DNA of 35,730 bases from Gammaproteobacteria bacterium (GTDB taxonomy: Bacteria > Pseudomonadota > Gammaproteobacteria > Steroidobacterales > Steroidobacteraceae): NCBI GenBank assembly GCA_025357835.1, contig JANYLM010000044.1, positions 1-35,730 of the forward strand, in the 5' to 3' direction. The translations under genes and the position numbers were made by a program. Below are positions 7,503 to 17,218 of the stretch, piece by piece (position 1 is the stretch's first letter; each line of letters starts with the position of its first letter). Under the pieces are notes generated by a model. That model saw nothing but the letters and a program-made list of their open reading frames with translations, did no database searches and had not been told where the DNA came from.

Positions 7503-10500
7503 GTGCCCAAGCGAAGCGATCTTGAAAGTATTCTCATCATCGGCGCGGGACCTATCATAATCGGTCAGGCTTGCGAGTTCGACTATTCCGGAGCTCAAGC
7601 GTGTAAGGCCTTGAAAGAAGAGGGTTATCGTGTGGTCCTGGTGAACTCCAATCCAGCCACCATCATGACCGATCCGGAGACCGCGGATTCGACCTATATA
7701 GAGCCGATCAACTGGCGCACCATTGCCCGCATCATCGAAAAGGAGCGCCCCAGCGCCCTGCTGCCCACCATGGGCGGGCAGACGGCGTTGAATACCGCGC
7801 TGGATCTAGTGCGCGAAGGAGTGCTGGAGAAGTTCAACGTCGAGATGATAGGCGCATCACAGCGCGCCATCGACATGGCGGAGGATCGCGAGTTATTCCG
7901 CAAAGCCATGGCCGACATTGGTCTGGAGACGGCGCGCGCGCGAATCGCGCATAGCATGGAAGAGGCTCTGGCGGTGCAATCGGAGATCGGCTTTCCGACT
8001 GTCATACGGCCTTCCTTCACCCTGGGCGGCAGCGGCGGGGGAATTGCCTACAACCGTGAGGAATTCGAAGGCATTGTGGCGCGCGGGCTCGATGCTTCAC
8101 CCACCAATGAGGTGTTGCTCGAGGAATCGGTGCTCGGCTGGAAAGAATACGAAATGGAAGTCGTGCGCGACCGGATAGACAATTGCATCATTGTTTGTTC
8201 GATAGAGAACCTCGATCCCATGGGGGTGCATACCGGCGATTCCATCACCGTGGCGCCCGCGCAGACCCTGACGGACCGAGAGTACCAACGCCTGCGCGAC
8301 GCCTCGATCGCGGTGCTACGCAAGATCGGCGTGGACACTGGCGGCTCCAACGTGCAGTTCGCGATCAATCCCGACGACGGCCGGGTATTGGTCATCGAGA
8401 TGAATCCGCGGGTGTCGCGCTCCTCGGCGCTGGCATCCAAGGCGACAGGGTTTCCGATCGCGAAGATCGCCGCCAAGCTGGCGGTGGGCTACACGCTGGA
8501 TGAATTAAGGAACGACATCACCGGGGGTACGACCCCGGCCTCGTTCGAACCCACCATCGACTACGTCGTCACCAAGATCCCACGCTTCACGTTCGAGAAA
8601 TTCCCGGGCGCGAACTCACGCCTGACTACACAGATGAAATCGGTGGGCGAGGCCATGGCCATCGGCCGAACCTTTCAAGAATCCATGCAGAAGGCGCTGC
8701 GCAGCTTGGAGACCGGTTTCGACGGCTTCAACGAGCAGTTGACCCTGCCGTTGACCGATGAGGCGGCCGAGAAGCTCTCCTACGAGCTGCGCTGGCCAGG
8801 ACCGGACCGGATACTGTACGTGGCCGACGCGTTTCGTGCCGGGTGGACATTGCAGCAGGTCTTCGACCCCACCAAGATCGATCCCTGGTTCCTGGCGCAG
8901 ATCGAGGATTTGGTGCGCGAGGAAGCGCTGTTGGTCAAGGACGGCATCGACAGCCTGGAGTTGCCGCGCTTGCGGGCGTTGAAGCGCAAGGGCTTCTCCG
9001 ATTCGCGCCTCGCCAAACTAGTCGGGCGCGATGAGGCGGCGATTCGCAGCCGGCGCCGCAAGCTGGGACTGCACCCCGTGTACAAACGCGTCGACACCTG
9101 CGCCGCGGAGTTTGCGACCTCCACGGCCTACCTGTATTCGAGTTACGAAGAGGAGTGCGAAGCGAATCCCAGCAGCCGCCGCAAGATCATGATTCTAGGC
9201 GGTGGACCCAATCGCATCGGGCAGGGCATAGAGTTCGACTACTGCTGTGTGCATGCCGCCATGGCGCTGCGCGAGGACGGCTTTGAAACCCTCATGGTGA
9301 ACTGCAATCCCGAGACTGTCTCGACGGATTACGACACCTCGGATCGCCTGTACTTCGAACCATTGACCTTCGAAGACGTCATGGAGATCATCGAAAAGGA
9401 AAAGCCCGAAGGCGTGATCGTGCAGTACGGCGGCCAGACGCCTTTGAAATTGTCGCGGGCGCTCGCCGCGGCGGGTGCGCCCATTATCGGCACAACGCCC
9501 GACAGCATCGATGTAGCAGAGGATCGCGAGCGCTTCCAAAAATTAGTGACCGCGTTAAAGCTCAAGCAGCCGGCCAATGCCTCGGCGCGCACCGAAGAGT
9601 CTGCCGTGCTGCTGGCGCGGGAAGTCGGGTTCCCGCTGGTGGTGAGGCCGAGCTATGTCTTGGGCGGCCGGGGCATGGAAGTGGTGTTCAACGAAGATGA
9701 TCTTCGCCAGTACATGATAGACGCCGTGAAGGTGTCGAACGACAGCCCGGTGTTGTTGGATCGCTTTCTGGATCTCGCCGTCGAGGTGGACGTCGACGCG
9801 GTGTGCGACGGCGAGGACGTCCTGATCGGCGGCATTATGGAACATATCGAACAGGCCGGCGTGCATTCGGGCGACTCTAGCTGCTCACTGCCGCCGAATG
9901 GCTTGTCGCAGGAAATCCAAGACGAACTGCGAGCACAGACGCGCAAGCTCGCCAAGGCACTCAATGTCGTAGGCCTCATGAACATTCAATTCGCCATACA
10001 AAGCGGCGTCATCTACATCCTCGAGGTCAACCCGCGAGCCTCGCGAACCGTGCCCTTCGTTTCCAAGGCGACCGGCATTCCACTGGCCAAAGTCGCGGCG
10101 CGAGTCATGACGGGTAAGACGCTGGCTACTCAGGGATGCACCACGGAACGCATTCCGCCGTATTTCTCGGTCAAAGAGGCCGTGTTTCCGTTCAACAAGT
10201 TTCCCGAGGCCGACCCCATCCTGGGGCCGGAAATGAAGTCCACCGGCGAAGTGATGGGCACTGGACATACCTTCGGGGAGGCGTACGCTAAGGCGCAGGC
10301 AGCCTCCGGGGTGATACTGCCCACGCATGGTCTATGCTTCATCAGCGTGCGCGATCGCGACAAGCCCGGCGCGGTGGTACTGGCGCAGATGTTGATTGCG
10401 CGCGGCTTTGAGATTGCCGCCACCGGCGGCACGGCCTTGATGCTGGAAGGAGCCGGCGTCGCCTGCCGGCGGGTGAACAAGGTGCGCGAGGGTCGCCCAC

Positions 10501-10727
10501 ACGTCGTCGATATGATAAAAAACGACGAAGTGGCCTTGATCGTCAATACCACCGAAGGCAAGCAGGCCGTGCGCGAGTCCCGCTCGATTCGGCGCGAAGC
10601 GGTGGCCCGAAAGGTAACCTATTACACGACGGTGGCCGCGGCGCGCGCGACTTGCGACGCGCTCGATCACCTGGGCGACATTGAAGTGAATCGACTGCAG
10701 GACTTGCATAAGGAAATGTTGGCGTGA
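7503..10727 (+). CDS. carB: Carbamoyl-phosphate synthase large subunit
   Basis: CarB makes carbamoyl phosphate from bicarbonate, ammonia and two ATP, channelling ammonia from CarA. The 1074-residue protein has the two homologous halves of the family. The first starts with [21 protein letters not shown] and has an ATP-grasp with [12 protein letters not shown]. The second starts with [20 protein letters not shown] and has [14 protein letters not shown]-terminal MGS-like allosteric domain (about 935-1074) contains ATGGTA. Start is GTG at 7503, abutting the carA stop. Its last codon region overlaps a degenerate copy of the greA start (see repeat at 10724). Confidence 0.98.
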   Translation: MPKRSDLESILIIGAGPIIIGQACEFDYSGAQACKALKEEGYRVVLVNSNPATIMTDPETADSTYIEPINWRTIARIIEKERPSALLPTMGGQTALNTALDLVREGVLEKFNVEMIGASQRAIDMAEDRELFRKAMADIGLETARARIAHSMEEALAVQSEIGFPTVIRPSFTLGGSGGGIAYNREEFEGIVARGLDASPTNEVLLEESVLGWKEYEMEVVRDRIDNCIIVCSIENLDPMGVHTGDSITVAPAQTLTDREYQRLRDASIAVLRKIGVDTGGSNVQFAINPDDGRVLVIEMNPRVSRSSALASKATGFPIAKIAAKLAVGYTLDELRNDITGGTTPASFEPTIDYVVTKIPRFTFEKFPGANSRLTTQMKSVGEAMAIGRTFQESMQKALRSLETGFDGFNEQLTLPLTDEAAEKLSYELRWPGPDRILYVADAFRAGWTLQQVFDPTKIDPWFLAQIEDLVREEALLVKDGIDSLELPRLRALKRKGFSDSRLAKLVGRDEAAIRSRRRKLGLHPVYKRVDTCAAEFATSTAYLYSSYEEECEANPSSRRKIMILGGGPNRIGQGIEFDYCCVHAAMALREDGFETLMVNCNPETVSTDYDTSDRLYFEPLTFEDVMEIIEKEKPEGVIVQYGGQTPLKLSRALAAAGAPIIGTTPDSIDVAEDRERFQKLVTALKLKQPANASARTEESAVLLAREVGFPLVVRPSYVLGGRGMEVVFNEDDLRQYMIDAVKVSNDSPVLLDRFLDLAVEVDVDAVCDGEDVLIGGIMEHIEQAGVHSGDSSCSLPPNGLSQEIQDELRAQTRKLAKALNVVGLMNIQFAIQSGVIYILEVNPRASRTVPFVSKATGIPLAKVAARVMTGKTLATQGCTTERIPPYFSVKEAVFPFNKFPEADPILGPEMKSTGEVMGTGHTFGEAYAKAQAASGVILPTHGLCFISVRDRDKPGAVVLAQMLIARGFEIAATGGTALMLEGAGVACRRVNKVREGRPHVVDMIKNDEVALIVNTTEGKQAVRESRSIRREAVARKVTYYTTVAAARATCDALDHLGDIEVNRLQDLHKEMLA

Positions 10728-10795
10728 AGCGATCTCCCATGACTCTGCACAGGGTGTTGCCGACGTGAAGCGCACCCCCATGACTTTGCGCGGCG
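10724..10795 (+). repeat. Degenerate tandem copy of the greA 5' end
   Basis: The sequence at 10724-10754 resembles 10765-10795, the true start of greA: GTGAAGCG, a divergent four-base block, CCCATGACT, then near-identity for several bases. The copies are offset by 41 bases. The first copy would read [10 protein letters not shown] before a stop at 10766-10768, against [10 protein letters not shown] in GreA. It overlaps the carB stop codon. It looks like a decayed duplication rather than a functional start. Confidence 0.6.
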
Positions 10796-11241
10796 CCGAG
10801 CGGCTGCGACTGGAATTGAAACAGCTCAAGAGCGAAGCACGGCCGAATGTCATCAAGGCCATCGCGGAAGCGCGTGCGCACGGCGATTTGAGCGAGAACG
10901 CCGAATACCACGCGGCACGCGAACAGCAAAGCTTCATCGAAGGCCGCATCAACGACATCGAAAATCGCCTGTCGAACTCCGAGGTCATCGATGTCACCAA
11001 GTTGAGCGCCAGCGGCCGGGTGGTGTTCGGATCGACCATAGAGCTGGTCGACCAGGACGGCGGCAACAAGGTGGTGTATCAGCTGGTCGGCGACGATGAG
11101 GCGAATATCAAGCAGGGCCTGCTGTCGGTGTCTTCGCCCATCGCCCGCGCTCTCATTGGCAAAATCGAAGGGGACGCGGTGGACGTGACCACACCGGGCG
11201 GCACGCGAAGCTATGAAATCGTGTCCGTGAAGTATGTGTGA
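10765..11241 (+). CDS. greA: Transcription elongation factor GreA
   Basis: GreA rescues backtracked RNA polymerase by stimulating transcript cleavage. The 158-residue product has the N-terminal coiled coil (about 1-75), with the tip motif around [15 protein letters not shown] carrying the catalytic acidic residues. The C-terminal FKBP-like domain has VGDDEAN and [12 protein letters not shown] at 10765 is taken as start because [10 protein letters not shown] matches the E. coli N-terminus (MQAIPMTLRG) in length; ATG at 10780 is the alternative. It lies 37 bases after carB. Confidence 0.96.
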   Translation: MKRTPMTLRGAERLRLELKQLKSEARPNVIKAIAEARAHGDLSENAEYHAAREQQSFIEGRINDIENRLSNSEVIDVTKLSASGRVVFGSTIELVDQDGGNKVVYQLVGDDEANIKQGLLSVSSPIARALIGKIEGDAVDVTTPGGTRSYEIVSVKYV

Positions 11242-11250
11242 GCCTAGTAT

Positions 11251-11673
11251 GTGGAGGTCGTCCGGGCGGCTCGTATCGTGATCCGTAATTTCTTCCGCGT
11301 CTTGCTGGTGCTGTGGGCTGGCAGCCTATGGTCGCTGGCGTGGGTTGCCTACACCTTGTTCCACGCGCAAGGCGATCGCCATTTGGCGGGCGTGCTGGTC
11401 GGAAAACTATTTAGCGCCGAAACATACGTCGGGTTGGCCGTCGGCGTGATGGCGTTGCTGTTGCCCGGCAGAACGAAATTCGTCGGGGGCTATGTGGCGG
11501 CGCTGCTGCTGGCCTGCAACGAGTGGGGGCTGCGACGGGTGATGGATCTGGCGCACGCGCGCGGCGAAGTCTGGGGCCTGGGTTTCGGTGCCTGGCATGG
11601 GATATCGGCATTGCTGTACGGCGTGGCGTGCATCGCCTCCCTTTGCGTGATTTGGAGAGGGGATTTTCGGTAG
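11251..11673 (+). CDS. DUF4149-like integral membrane protein, function unknown
   Basis: This 140-residue protein has four hydrophobic stretches (about residues 12-35, 50-70, 75-95 and 112-135), consistent with a four-helix inner-membrane protein. The N-terminal segment with LWAGSLWSLAWVAYTLF and the following GVLVGKLF resemble the DUF4149 family commonly found between greA and yhbY in gammaproteobacteria. The family role is not known. The start is taken as GTG 11251; a GTG at 11278 (MIRNFFRV) is possible and would still keep all membrane segments. It begins 9 bases after greA, so it is probably in the same transcript. Confidence 0.7.
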   Translation: MEVVRAARIVIRNFFRVLLVLWAGSLWSLAWVAYTLFHAQGDRHLAGVLVGKLFSAETYVGLAVGVMALLLPGRTKFVGGYVAALLLACNEWGLRRVMDLAHARGEVWGLGFGAWHGISALLYGVACIASLCVIWRGDFR

Positions 11674-11754
11674 GGCGAGACGCCCCTCAGTCCCTGCTGC
11701 GGGTCGGGCTTGACCGCGGATCGTTACACTGCGGCGATTGGCTTGGGTAGCTTG

Positions 11755-11806
11755 GGTCGACCACGGGGTCGGTATTTGCGTGCGGTAGGACAACCGATAG
11801 TCGACC
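11755..11806. terminator. Possible bidirectional hairpin between convergent genes
   Basis: GGTCGAC (11755-11761) and GTCGACC (11800-11806) are inverted copies enclosing TCGGT/ACCGA (11769-11773 and 11793-11797). They lie in the 145-base gap between the convergent DUF4149 gene and yhbY. There is no T-run, so a terminator role is weakly supported. No gene was seen in this gap. Confidence 0.25.
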
Positions 11807-11818
11807 GCTGCCGCCGCC

Positions 11819-12115
11819 TTAGTCCGGAATTAGGATTTTCGGCAGATCCTTGCGGCGACGGTAGAAGACGCCTACATGGCCGATTCGCTGCACGAGTTCG
11901 CTGGCGGTGCGGCTCGCCAGCGTTGCCAGCGCCTCGTTGCGAGCGTCGCGCGCTCCGACCCGGGCCGTTACTTTGACCAGTTCGTGATCGGTCAGGGCGC
12001 GATCCAGTTCTGCAACGACGGCGTCCGTCAGCCCGGCGTTGCCGAGCATGACAATGGGGTTCATGGGATGCGCTAGACGGCGCAAATGTTTCTTTTGTTT
12101 CTCAGAGAGTGCCAT
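11819..12115 (-). CDS. yhbY: CRM-domain ribosome assembly protein YhbY
   Basis: YhbY is a small RNA-binding protein associated with 50S precursor particles. The 98-residue sequence is a single CRM domain. It opens with [32 protein letters not shown] and contains the GxxG-type loop region (around GNAGL), with a C-terminal HVGVFYRR strand followed by basic residues. The ATG is at 12115 on the minus strand. It is divergent from rlmE by only 24 bases, as in E. coli. A perfect TATAAT lies just 6 bases before the start codon (see 12122-12127). Confidence 0.95.
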   Translation of the reverse strand: MALSEKQKKHLRRLAHPMNPIVMLGNAGLTDAVVAELDRALTDHELVKVTARVGARDARNEALATLASRTASELVQRIGHVGVFYRRRKDLPKILIPD

Positions 12116-12121
12116 TGCGCG

Positions 12122-12127
12122 ATTATA
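12122..12127 (-). promoter_or_regulatory. Perfect TATAAT -10 box immediately before yhbY
   Basis: On the minus strand TATAAT ends at 12122. The usual 6-base spacing to the transcription start puts +1 at 12115, exactly the A of the yhbY ATG, so the mRNA could be leaderless. No good -35 sits 16-18 bases upstream (a TTGAAC is 22 bases away), which weakens the call. Confidence 0.4.
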
Positions 12128-12139
12128 GTCGTAACCCCA

Positions 12140-12766
12140 ATGCCGAAACGTTCAAAAAGCAGCGCTCGTTGGCTCGCCGAACATGCCAACGACGAATTCG
12201 TCAAGCGTGCCCAGAAAGAGGGCTGGCGCTCGCGCGCCGTATTCAAGCTGGCGCAGATTCAGGAGGCCGAGCGGCTGCTGCGCCCGGGAATACGATGCGT
12301 CGATTTGGGCGCGGCGCCCGGCGGCTGGAGCCAGTATGCCGCGCGCATCATCGGTGGCTCGAGCCGCATTGTGGCCACGGATATCTTGGCGATGGATGCC
12401 ATACCCGGCGTCGATTTCGTGCAGGGCGACTTCCGCGAGGCCGGCGTATTGGAGCAGGTCCTGCAGTGCGTCGGCGCCGACAAAGTCGACCTTGTTTTGT
12501 CCGATATGGCACCCAACATGGCTGGCATAGATGCCATCGATCAACCCCGTTCCATGTATTTAGCGGAGTTGGCGCTGGAGTTCGCGGATCGCGTACTGGC
12601 CCCGGGAGGCGATTTGCTTTTGAAATTGTTTCAAGGCGCCGGATTCGATCAGATCATCAAGGATGCGCGCAGCCGCTATAGCCGGGTGGTGACCAAAAAG
12701 CCGAAGGCGTCACGAACTCGCAGCCCTGAGATCTATCTGTTGGCGCGGCAGTTTGGGATGGTGTAA
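12140..12766 (+). CDS. rlmE: 23S rRNA (uridine-2'-O) methyltransferase RlmE (FtsJ/RrmJ)
   Basis: RlmE methylates U2552 of 23S rRNA during late 50S assembly, using S-adenosylmethionine. From ATG 12140 the protein is 208 residues. It has the SAM-binding motif [11 protein letters not shown] (55-65) and the K-D-K-E catalytic tetrad typical of RrmJ: Lys36, Asp122 (SDMAPN), Lys162 (LLLKLFQG) and Glu197 (SPEIYLLA). The reading frame is open further upstream to 12086, but that would overlap yhbY and add non-conserved residues. There is no clear Shine-Dalgarno. It precedes ftsH, the classical ftsJ-ftsH pair. Confidence 0.96.
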   Translation: MPKRSKSSARWLAEHANDEFVKRAQKEGWRSRAVFKLAQIQEAERLLRPGIRCVDLGAAPGGWSQYAARIIGGSSRIVATDILAMDAIPGVDFVQGDFREAGVLEQVLQCVGADKVDLVLSDMAPNMAGIDAIDQPRSMYLAELALEFADRVLAPGGDLLLKLFQGAGFDQIIKDARSRYSRVVTKKPKASRTRSPEIYLLARQFGMV

Positions 12767-12784
12767 GTTCGGGAGGCCCCTAAA

Positions 12785-12818
12785 GGGTGCCCCGTGGGAA
12801 CGACCACCCGGTTTTTTT
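12785..12818 (+). terminator. Possible intrinsic terminator between rlmE and ftsH
   Basis: GGGTG (12785-12789) can pair with CACCC (12805-12809), followed after GG by seven T residues (12812-12818). The stem is short and the loop long (15 bases). The T-run is the best one in this part of the window, so partial termination is plausible. Confidence 0.4.
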
Positions 12819-12845
12819 GTCACTGTATGTGGCTGTAGGTGAAAC

Positions 12846-14759
12846 TTGAACGATTTGACGAAACAAATTCTGCTCTGGGTCGCATTGGCGGTCATTCTAC
12901 TCGCTATTTTCAGCCAATTCGGCATGCGCACCGGCCAGCCTGCAACAATCGACTATTCGCAGTTCCTCGCCGAAGTGAAGAGCAACAATGTCGATTCGGT
13001 CACGCTCAAAGGCGAGATCATCGAAGGCAAACGAAAATCATCCGGTGAGTCCTTCGTTACCTTCAACCCCGAGACCAGTAATACGGCATTGATCGGCCTG
13101 ATGCAGTCCCAGGGCGTGAAATTCCGCGGCGAGCCGCCGAAGCAGCAGTCGGTGTTCTTGCAGTTGCTCATATCCGCTTTCCCGATATTGATCCTCATTG
13201 GCTTCTGGGCCTACTTCATGCGCCAGATGCAGGGCGCTTCCGGTGGGCGGGGCGCGATGTCCTTCGGCAAGAGCCGCGCTCGCCTCCTGGGCGAAGATCA
13301 GGTTAACATTACCTTCGCCGATGTCGCAGGCGTCGAGGAAGCCAAACAAGAAGTAGTGGAAATCGTCGACTTCCTGAAAGATCCCGGCAAGTTCCAGAAA
13401 CTTGGCGGCAAGATCCCGAAGGGCGTGCTCATGGTCGGTTCCCCCGGAACCGGCAAAACGCTGTTGGCGCGAGCCATCGCCGGCGAAGCCAAGGTGCCGT
13501 TTTTTACGATTTCCGGGTCGGATTTCGTGGAAATGTTCGTCGGCGTGGGCGCTTCGCGCGTGCGCGACATGTTCGAGCAGGCCAAGAAACATGCCCCTTG
13601 CATCATCTTTATCGATGAAATCGACGCGGTTGGCCGACATCGTGGCGCCGGCCTCGGCGGCGGACATGATGAGCGCGAGCAGACGTTGAACCAGCTGCTG
13701 GTCGAGATGGACGGCTTCGAAGGCAACGAGGGCATCATTGTCATCGCCGCCACCAACCGTCCCGATGTGCTGGATCCGGCGTTGCTGCGCCCGGGTCGAT
13801 TCGACCGCCAAGTGGTCGTGCCCTTGCCCGACGTCCGCGGCCGCGAACAGATACTGAAGGTGCACATGCGCAAGGTGCCGCTCGGCGACAACGTCAAGCC
13901 ATCGGTCATCGCTCGCGGCACGCCGGGATTCTCCGGCGCCGATCTCGCGAATCTGGTGAACGAGGCCGCCCTGTTCGCGGCGCGAGGCAACAAGCGTTCG
14001 GTGACGATGGAAGAGTTCGAGCGCGCCAAGGACAAGATCATGATGGGCGCTGAGAGGCGTTCCATGGTCATGACCGAGGAAGAGAAGCGCAACACCGCCT
14101 ATCACGAATCGGGACACGCCATCGTGGGCTTGAGCGTGCCCGAGCACGACCCTGTGTACAAGGTGACCATCATCCCGCGAGGCAGAGCATTGGGCGTCAC
14201 CATGTTCCTGCCCGAGAACGATCGCTACAGCACCAGCAAGCGGCAGCTCGAAAGTCGAATTGCCACCCTTTTCGGCGGCCGGGTCGCCGAGGAATTGGTA
14301 TTCGGTGCCGATGCGGTAACCACGGGAGCGTCCAACGACATCGAACGCGCCACGGAACTGGCGCGCAACATGGTGACGCGCTGGGGCTTGTCAGACCGCC
14401 TGGGCCCGCAGACCTACAGCGAGGAGTCGGGCGAAGTATTTCTCGGCCGCAGCGTCACCCAGCACAAGCAGGTGTCGGATGTGACCGCGCACGTAATCGA
14501 TGAGGAAGTGCGCCGGGTGATCGACAGCAACTATCAGCGGGCCTACAAGATCCTGCAATCCAACATGGATAAATTGCAGACCATGTCGGAGGCCTTGATC
14601 AAGTACGAGACGATCGACGAAGAACAGATCAAAGACATAATGGAAGGGCGAGTGCCGCGGCCGCCGCGCGATTGGGACGATACGCCCACGCCGACTCCCC
14701 GGGGGCCTTCGGCTGAGAAGCCTGCAGCGCCTTTGGTAAACCCGGCGGGTCAACACTAA
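12846..14759 (+). CDS. ftsH: Membrane-anchored ATP-dependent zinc protease FtsH
   Basis: FtsH degrades damaged membrane proteins and regulators such as sigma-32 and LpxC. The 637-residue protein has two N-terminal transmembrane helices (about 6-26 and 104-124) around a periplasmic domain. The AAA module has Walker A GSPGTGKT (198-205), Walker B IIFIDEID (253-260) and a second region of homology near 305-320. The zinc protease motif HESGH is at 420-424. The start is TTG at 12846: AGGTGA lies 3-4 bases upstream, no in-frame ATG or GTG precedes it, and [16 protein letters not shown] gives the expected short cytosolic tip. A TTG start may keep expression low. Confidence 0.97.
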   Translation: MNDLTKQILLWVALAVILLAIFSQFGMRTGQPATIDYSQFLAEVKSNNVDSVTLKGEIIEGKRKSSGESFVTFNPETSNTALIGLMQSQGVKFRGEPPKQQSVFLQLLISAFPILILIGFWAYFMRQMQGASGGRGAMSFGKSRARLLGEDQVNITFADVAGVEEAKQEVVEIVDFLKDPGKFQKLGGKIPKGVLMVGSPGTGKTLLARAIAGEAKVPFFTISGSDFVEMFVGVGASRVRDMFEQAKKHAPCIIFIDEIDAVGRHRGAGLGGGHDEREQTLNQLLVEMDGFEGNEGIIVIAATNRPDVLDPALLRPGRFDRQVVVPLPDVRGREQILKVHMRKVPLGDNVKPSVIARGTPGFSGADLANLVNEAALFAARGNKRSVTMEEFERAKDKIMMGAERRSMVMTEEEKRNTAYHESGHAIVGLSVPEHDPVYKVTIIPRGRALGVTMFLPENDRYSTSKRQLESRIATLFGGRVAEELVFGADAVTTGASNDIERATELARNMVTRWGLSDRLGPQTYSEESGEVFLGRSVTQHKQVSDVTAHVIDEEVRRVIDSNYQRAYKILQSNMDKLQTMSEALIKYETIDEEQIKDIMEGRVPRPPRDWDDTPTPTPRGPSAEKPAAPLVNPAGQH

Positions 14760-14818
14760 GACGAATAGCACTCACTTAGCACAGCGAAGCGTTTGTTCGT
14801 CGCTGCCAGCGCCCGACA

Positions 14819-14854
14819 GAGGGGTAAGTACGCCCCGGGGTGTATCTACCTCTT
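14819..14854 (+). terminator. Hairpin downstream of ftsH
   Basis: GAGGGGTA (14819-14826) pairs with TACCTCTT (14847-14854), including G-T pairs. The inner TACGCC/GGTGTA pairs around a CCGG loop. It lies about 60 bases after the ftsH stop in the 199-base ftsH-folP gap. No long T-run follows, so termination is uncertain. The rest of the gap shows nothing convincing. Confidence 0.35.
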
Positions 14855-14958
14855 TCCTGGTTCCAGGTCGCTGATGGATACAAGTCAATTCGACTCCGGC
14901 CTTCTGAATTCCGCAGATCGCGAATAATCACAACCAGCCGTGGGTTCATCCCAATTCT

Positions 14959-15795
14959 ATGCAATGGCGTTGTCGACATAGAACGATTGATCTGACGCGG
15001 CCCGTTGTCATGGGAATATTGAACGTGACGCCGGATTCCTTCTCCGACGGCAACCGCTATGCGAGCGTCGACGCGGCGCTCGAGCGGGCCGCGCGGATGG
15101 TGGAAGAGGGCGCAATTATTATCGATGTGGGTGGGGAATCCACGCGGCCGGGTGCGGCTACGGTGGACGAGGACGTTGAGATCGCGCGCGTCGTGTCGGT
15201 CATCGAAGGTATCGCCGCCGCGTCGAATATCGCGATTTCCATCGATACCAGCAAGCCTCGGGTGATGGCCGCGGCGGTAGCGGCGGGGGCCTGCATAGTT
15301 AACGATGTGTATGCCCTGCGTGCGCCGGGAGCGCGTTCGTGGGCCGCGGTGACTGAAGTCGGCGTGTGCTTAATGCACATGCAGGGGGAGCCGCGTACGA
15401 TGCAGCAGCATCCGCATTACGATGACGTGGCGGCGGAGGTGTGCGCGTTTCTGGCGCGCGAACGCAATGCCTGCCTCGAAGCCGGCATCGCGCGGGAGGC
15501 CATCGTTCTCGATCCGGGGCTTGGTTTCGGCAAGGGGCTGCAGCATAACTTGACGCTGCTGAAGGAGCTCTCGCGCTTCGCAGGCATTGGTGCACCGCTG
15601 CTGGTCGGCGTATCACGGAAGAGTTTCATCGGGCGAATATTGGGGAGAGCTGTCGATGAGCGGTTGTATGGCGGTTTGGGGTTGGCGGCGCTGGCCGTGG
15701 CCCAGGGAGCGCGAATCATTCGCACCCACGATGTCGCCCCCGTCGCGGACGCAATCGGCATGGTGAGTGCCGTCCTGCAAGGAATTGACAGTTGA
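14959..15795 (+). CDS. folP: Dihydropteroate synthase
   Basis: FolP joins p-aminobenzoate to 6-hydroxymethyl-7,8-dihydropterin diphosphate in folate synthesis and is the sulfonamide target. The 278-residue TIM-barrel protein has the family signatures MGILNVTPDSFSDGNRY (about residues 18-34), VGGESTRPGA (about 56-65) and VSRKSFIGR near the C-terminus, which together build the pterin and pABA pockets. ATG 14959 has no obvious Shine-Dalgarno. The stop overlaps the glmM TTG start (TTGA), so the two are translationally coupled. The order ftsH-folP-glmM is standard. Confidence 0.96.
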   Translation: MQWRCRHRTIDLTRPVVMGILNVTPDSFSDGNRYASVDAALERAARMVEEGAIIIDVGGESTRPGAATVDEDVEIARVVSVIEGIAAASNIAISIDTSKPRVMAAAVAAGACIVNDVYALRAPGARSWAAVTEVGVCLMHMQGEPRTMQQHPHYDDVAAEVCAFLARERNACLEAGIAREAIVLDPGLGFGKGLQHNLTLLKELSRFAGIGAPLLVGVSRKSFIGRILGRAVDERLYGGLGLAALAVAQGARIIRTHDVAPVADAIGMVSAVLQGIDS

Positions 15796-17144
15796 ACAGA
15801 TATTTCGGCACCGATGGCGTGCGCGGCCGGGTCGGCCAGGCGCCGATGACCGTGGATTTTGCTTTGCGACTGGCCAGCGCCGCCGCGCGGGTGCTGGCTC
15901 CCGGCGGCGGGCGGGTCCTCATTGGCAAGGACACACGCGTGTCCGGGTATATGTTCGAATCTGCATTGGAGGCGGGATTCGTCGCGGCGGGGGTCGACGT
16001 CATGTTGATCGGCCCGCTGCCGACGCCAGGTATCGCGTATATGACGCAACGTCTGGAATGCAGTTTCGGCGTCGTCATCAGCGCCTCGCACAATTCCTAC
16101 CAGGACAACGGCATCAAATTCTTCGACGCCACCGGCAGCAAGCTGTCGGATGAGACGGAAAAAGAGATCGAATGTCTGCTGGATCTCCCCGTGGTGACGC
16201 AAGAATCGCAGCATCTGGGCAAGGCCATACGTATCGACCGTAGTCGAACGCAGTACCAGCAGTTTTGCGCCTCAACCATTCCTGCGGGCATGAATTTACA
16301 GGGTTTCAAGATAGTCATCGATTGCGCCAACGGCGCGGGCTACAAGGTGGCGCCGCGAGTGCTCGCCGATCTGGGGGCAGAAATCGTGCCCATCGGCTGC
16401 TCGCCGAATGGCCGTAACATCAACGACGGTTGCGGATCGACCGCACCGGAACTTCTGCAGCTTACCGTTCCCGGGGTGCGTGCTCAGCTCGGGATGGCGC
16501 TCGACGGGGACGGGGACCGGGTTGTGATGGTGGATGAGCTGGGGCGCTGCGTGGATGGCGACCAATTGCTGTACATCCTGGCGAAGGCTGGGCGCGATCG
16601 GGGAGAGCTCAAAGGGCCGGTCGTAGGCACCGTGATGAGCAACCTTGGGTTGGAACATGCCTTGGGCGAATTAGGCATCGACTTTCGCCGTGCGCAAGTC
16701 GGCGACCGCCATGTGCTCGCCATGCTCAATGCGGTGGGAGGAACCCTGGGAGGGGAGACTTCCGGACATATTCTCTGTCTAGACAAAACTACCACCGGCG
16801 ATGGCTTGATCAGCGCCCTGCAGGTACTTCGCGTCATGAAGCAAACTGGCGCCGGATTAGCCGAACTGGCCGCCGGTATGCGCAAGTACCCGCAGGTGCT
16901 ACTCAATGTGCGTGTTGCCAAGCGCTTCGATCCGCTGCAGGAACCCACCGTGGTGAAAGTGGCCACGGAGGTGGAACGCCGATTCGATGGGCGCGGGCGC
17001 ATCGTGCTTCGAGCCTCGGGCACTGAGCCCGTGATTCGGGTCATGGTGGAGGGGTATGACGCGGGCCTGGTGAAGAAAGGTGCGCGCGAGATCGCTACGG
17101 TGGTCGAGGCCGCCGCCGCGGCGGCACGAGACCCCGGCCCCTAA
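15792..17144 (+). CDS. glmM: Phosphoglucosamine mutase
   Basis: GlmM interconverts glucosamine-6- and glucosamine-1-phosphate for UDP-GlcNAc, a precursor of peptidoglycan and LPS. The 450-residue protein starts with RYFGTDGVRGRVG. It has the phosphoserine motif VISASHNS (catalytic Ser99), the metal-binding DGDGDR near residue 240 and the C-terminal phosphate-binding RASGTEPVIRV. The start codon is TTG at 15792, overlapping the folP TGA by 4 bases. No upstream ATG or GTG gives a conserved N-terminus. Confidence 0.97.
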   Translation: MNRYFGTDGVRGRVGQAPMTVDFALRLASAAARVLAPGGGRVLIGKDTRVSGYMFESALEAGFVAAGVDVMLIGPLPTPGIAYMTQRLECSFGVVISASHNSYQDNGIKFFDATGSKLSDETEKEIECLLDLPVVTQESQHLGKAIRIDRSRTQYQQFCASTIPAGMNLQGFKIVIDCANGAGYKVAPRVLADLGAEIVPIGCSPNGRNINDGCGSTAPELLQLTVPGVRAQLGMALDGDGDRVVMVDELGRCVDGDQLLYILAKAGRDRGELKGPVVGTVMSNLGLEHALGELGIDFRRAQVGDRHVLAMLNAVGGTLGGETSGHILCLDKTTTGDGLISALQVLRVMKQTGAGLAELAAGMRKYPQVLLNVRVAKRFDPLQEPTVVKVATEVERRFDGRGRIVLRASGTEPVIRVMVEGYDAGLVKKGAREIATVVEAAAAAARDPGP

Positions 17145-17218
17145 GGGCTTGCAGTTAGACGGCCGCGCGGCTAATCTTCGCCGCCTTTCCCGCAGGGCAA
17201 ATGCCCACAGGATCGCCT

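Noticed and set aside
13038..14147. 369-codon antisense frame in ftsH
   Set aside because: Shadow of ftsH, whose AAA and HExxH motifs are intact on the plus strand.
14766..14782. CIRCE-like half sites TAGCACTC and TTAGCAC after ftsH
   Set aside because: They are direct, not inverted, repeats, and the spacing does not fit TTAGCACTC-N9-GAGTGCTAA. They are also not upstream of a chaperone gene.
17149..17177. TTGCAG-N17-TAATCT as a tpiA promoter
   Set aside because: Only three of six matches in each box, expected often by chance.
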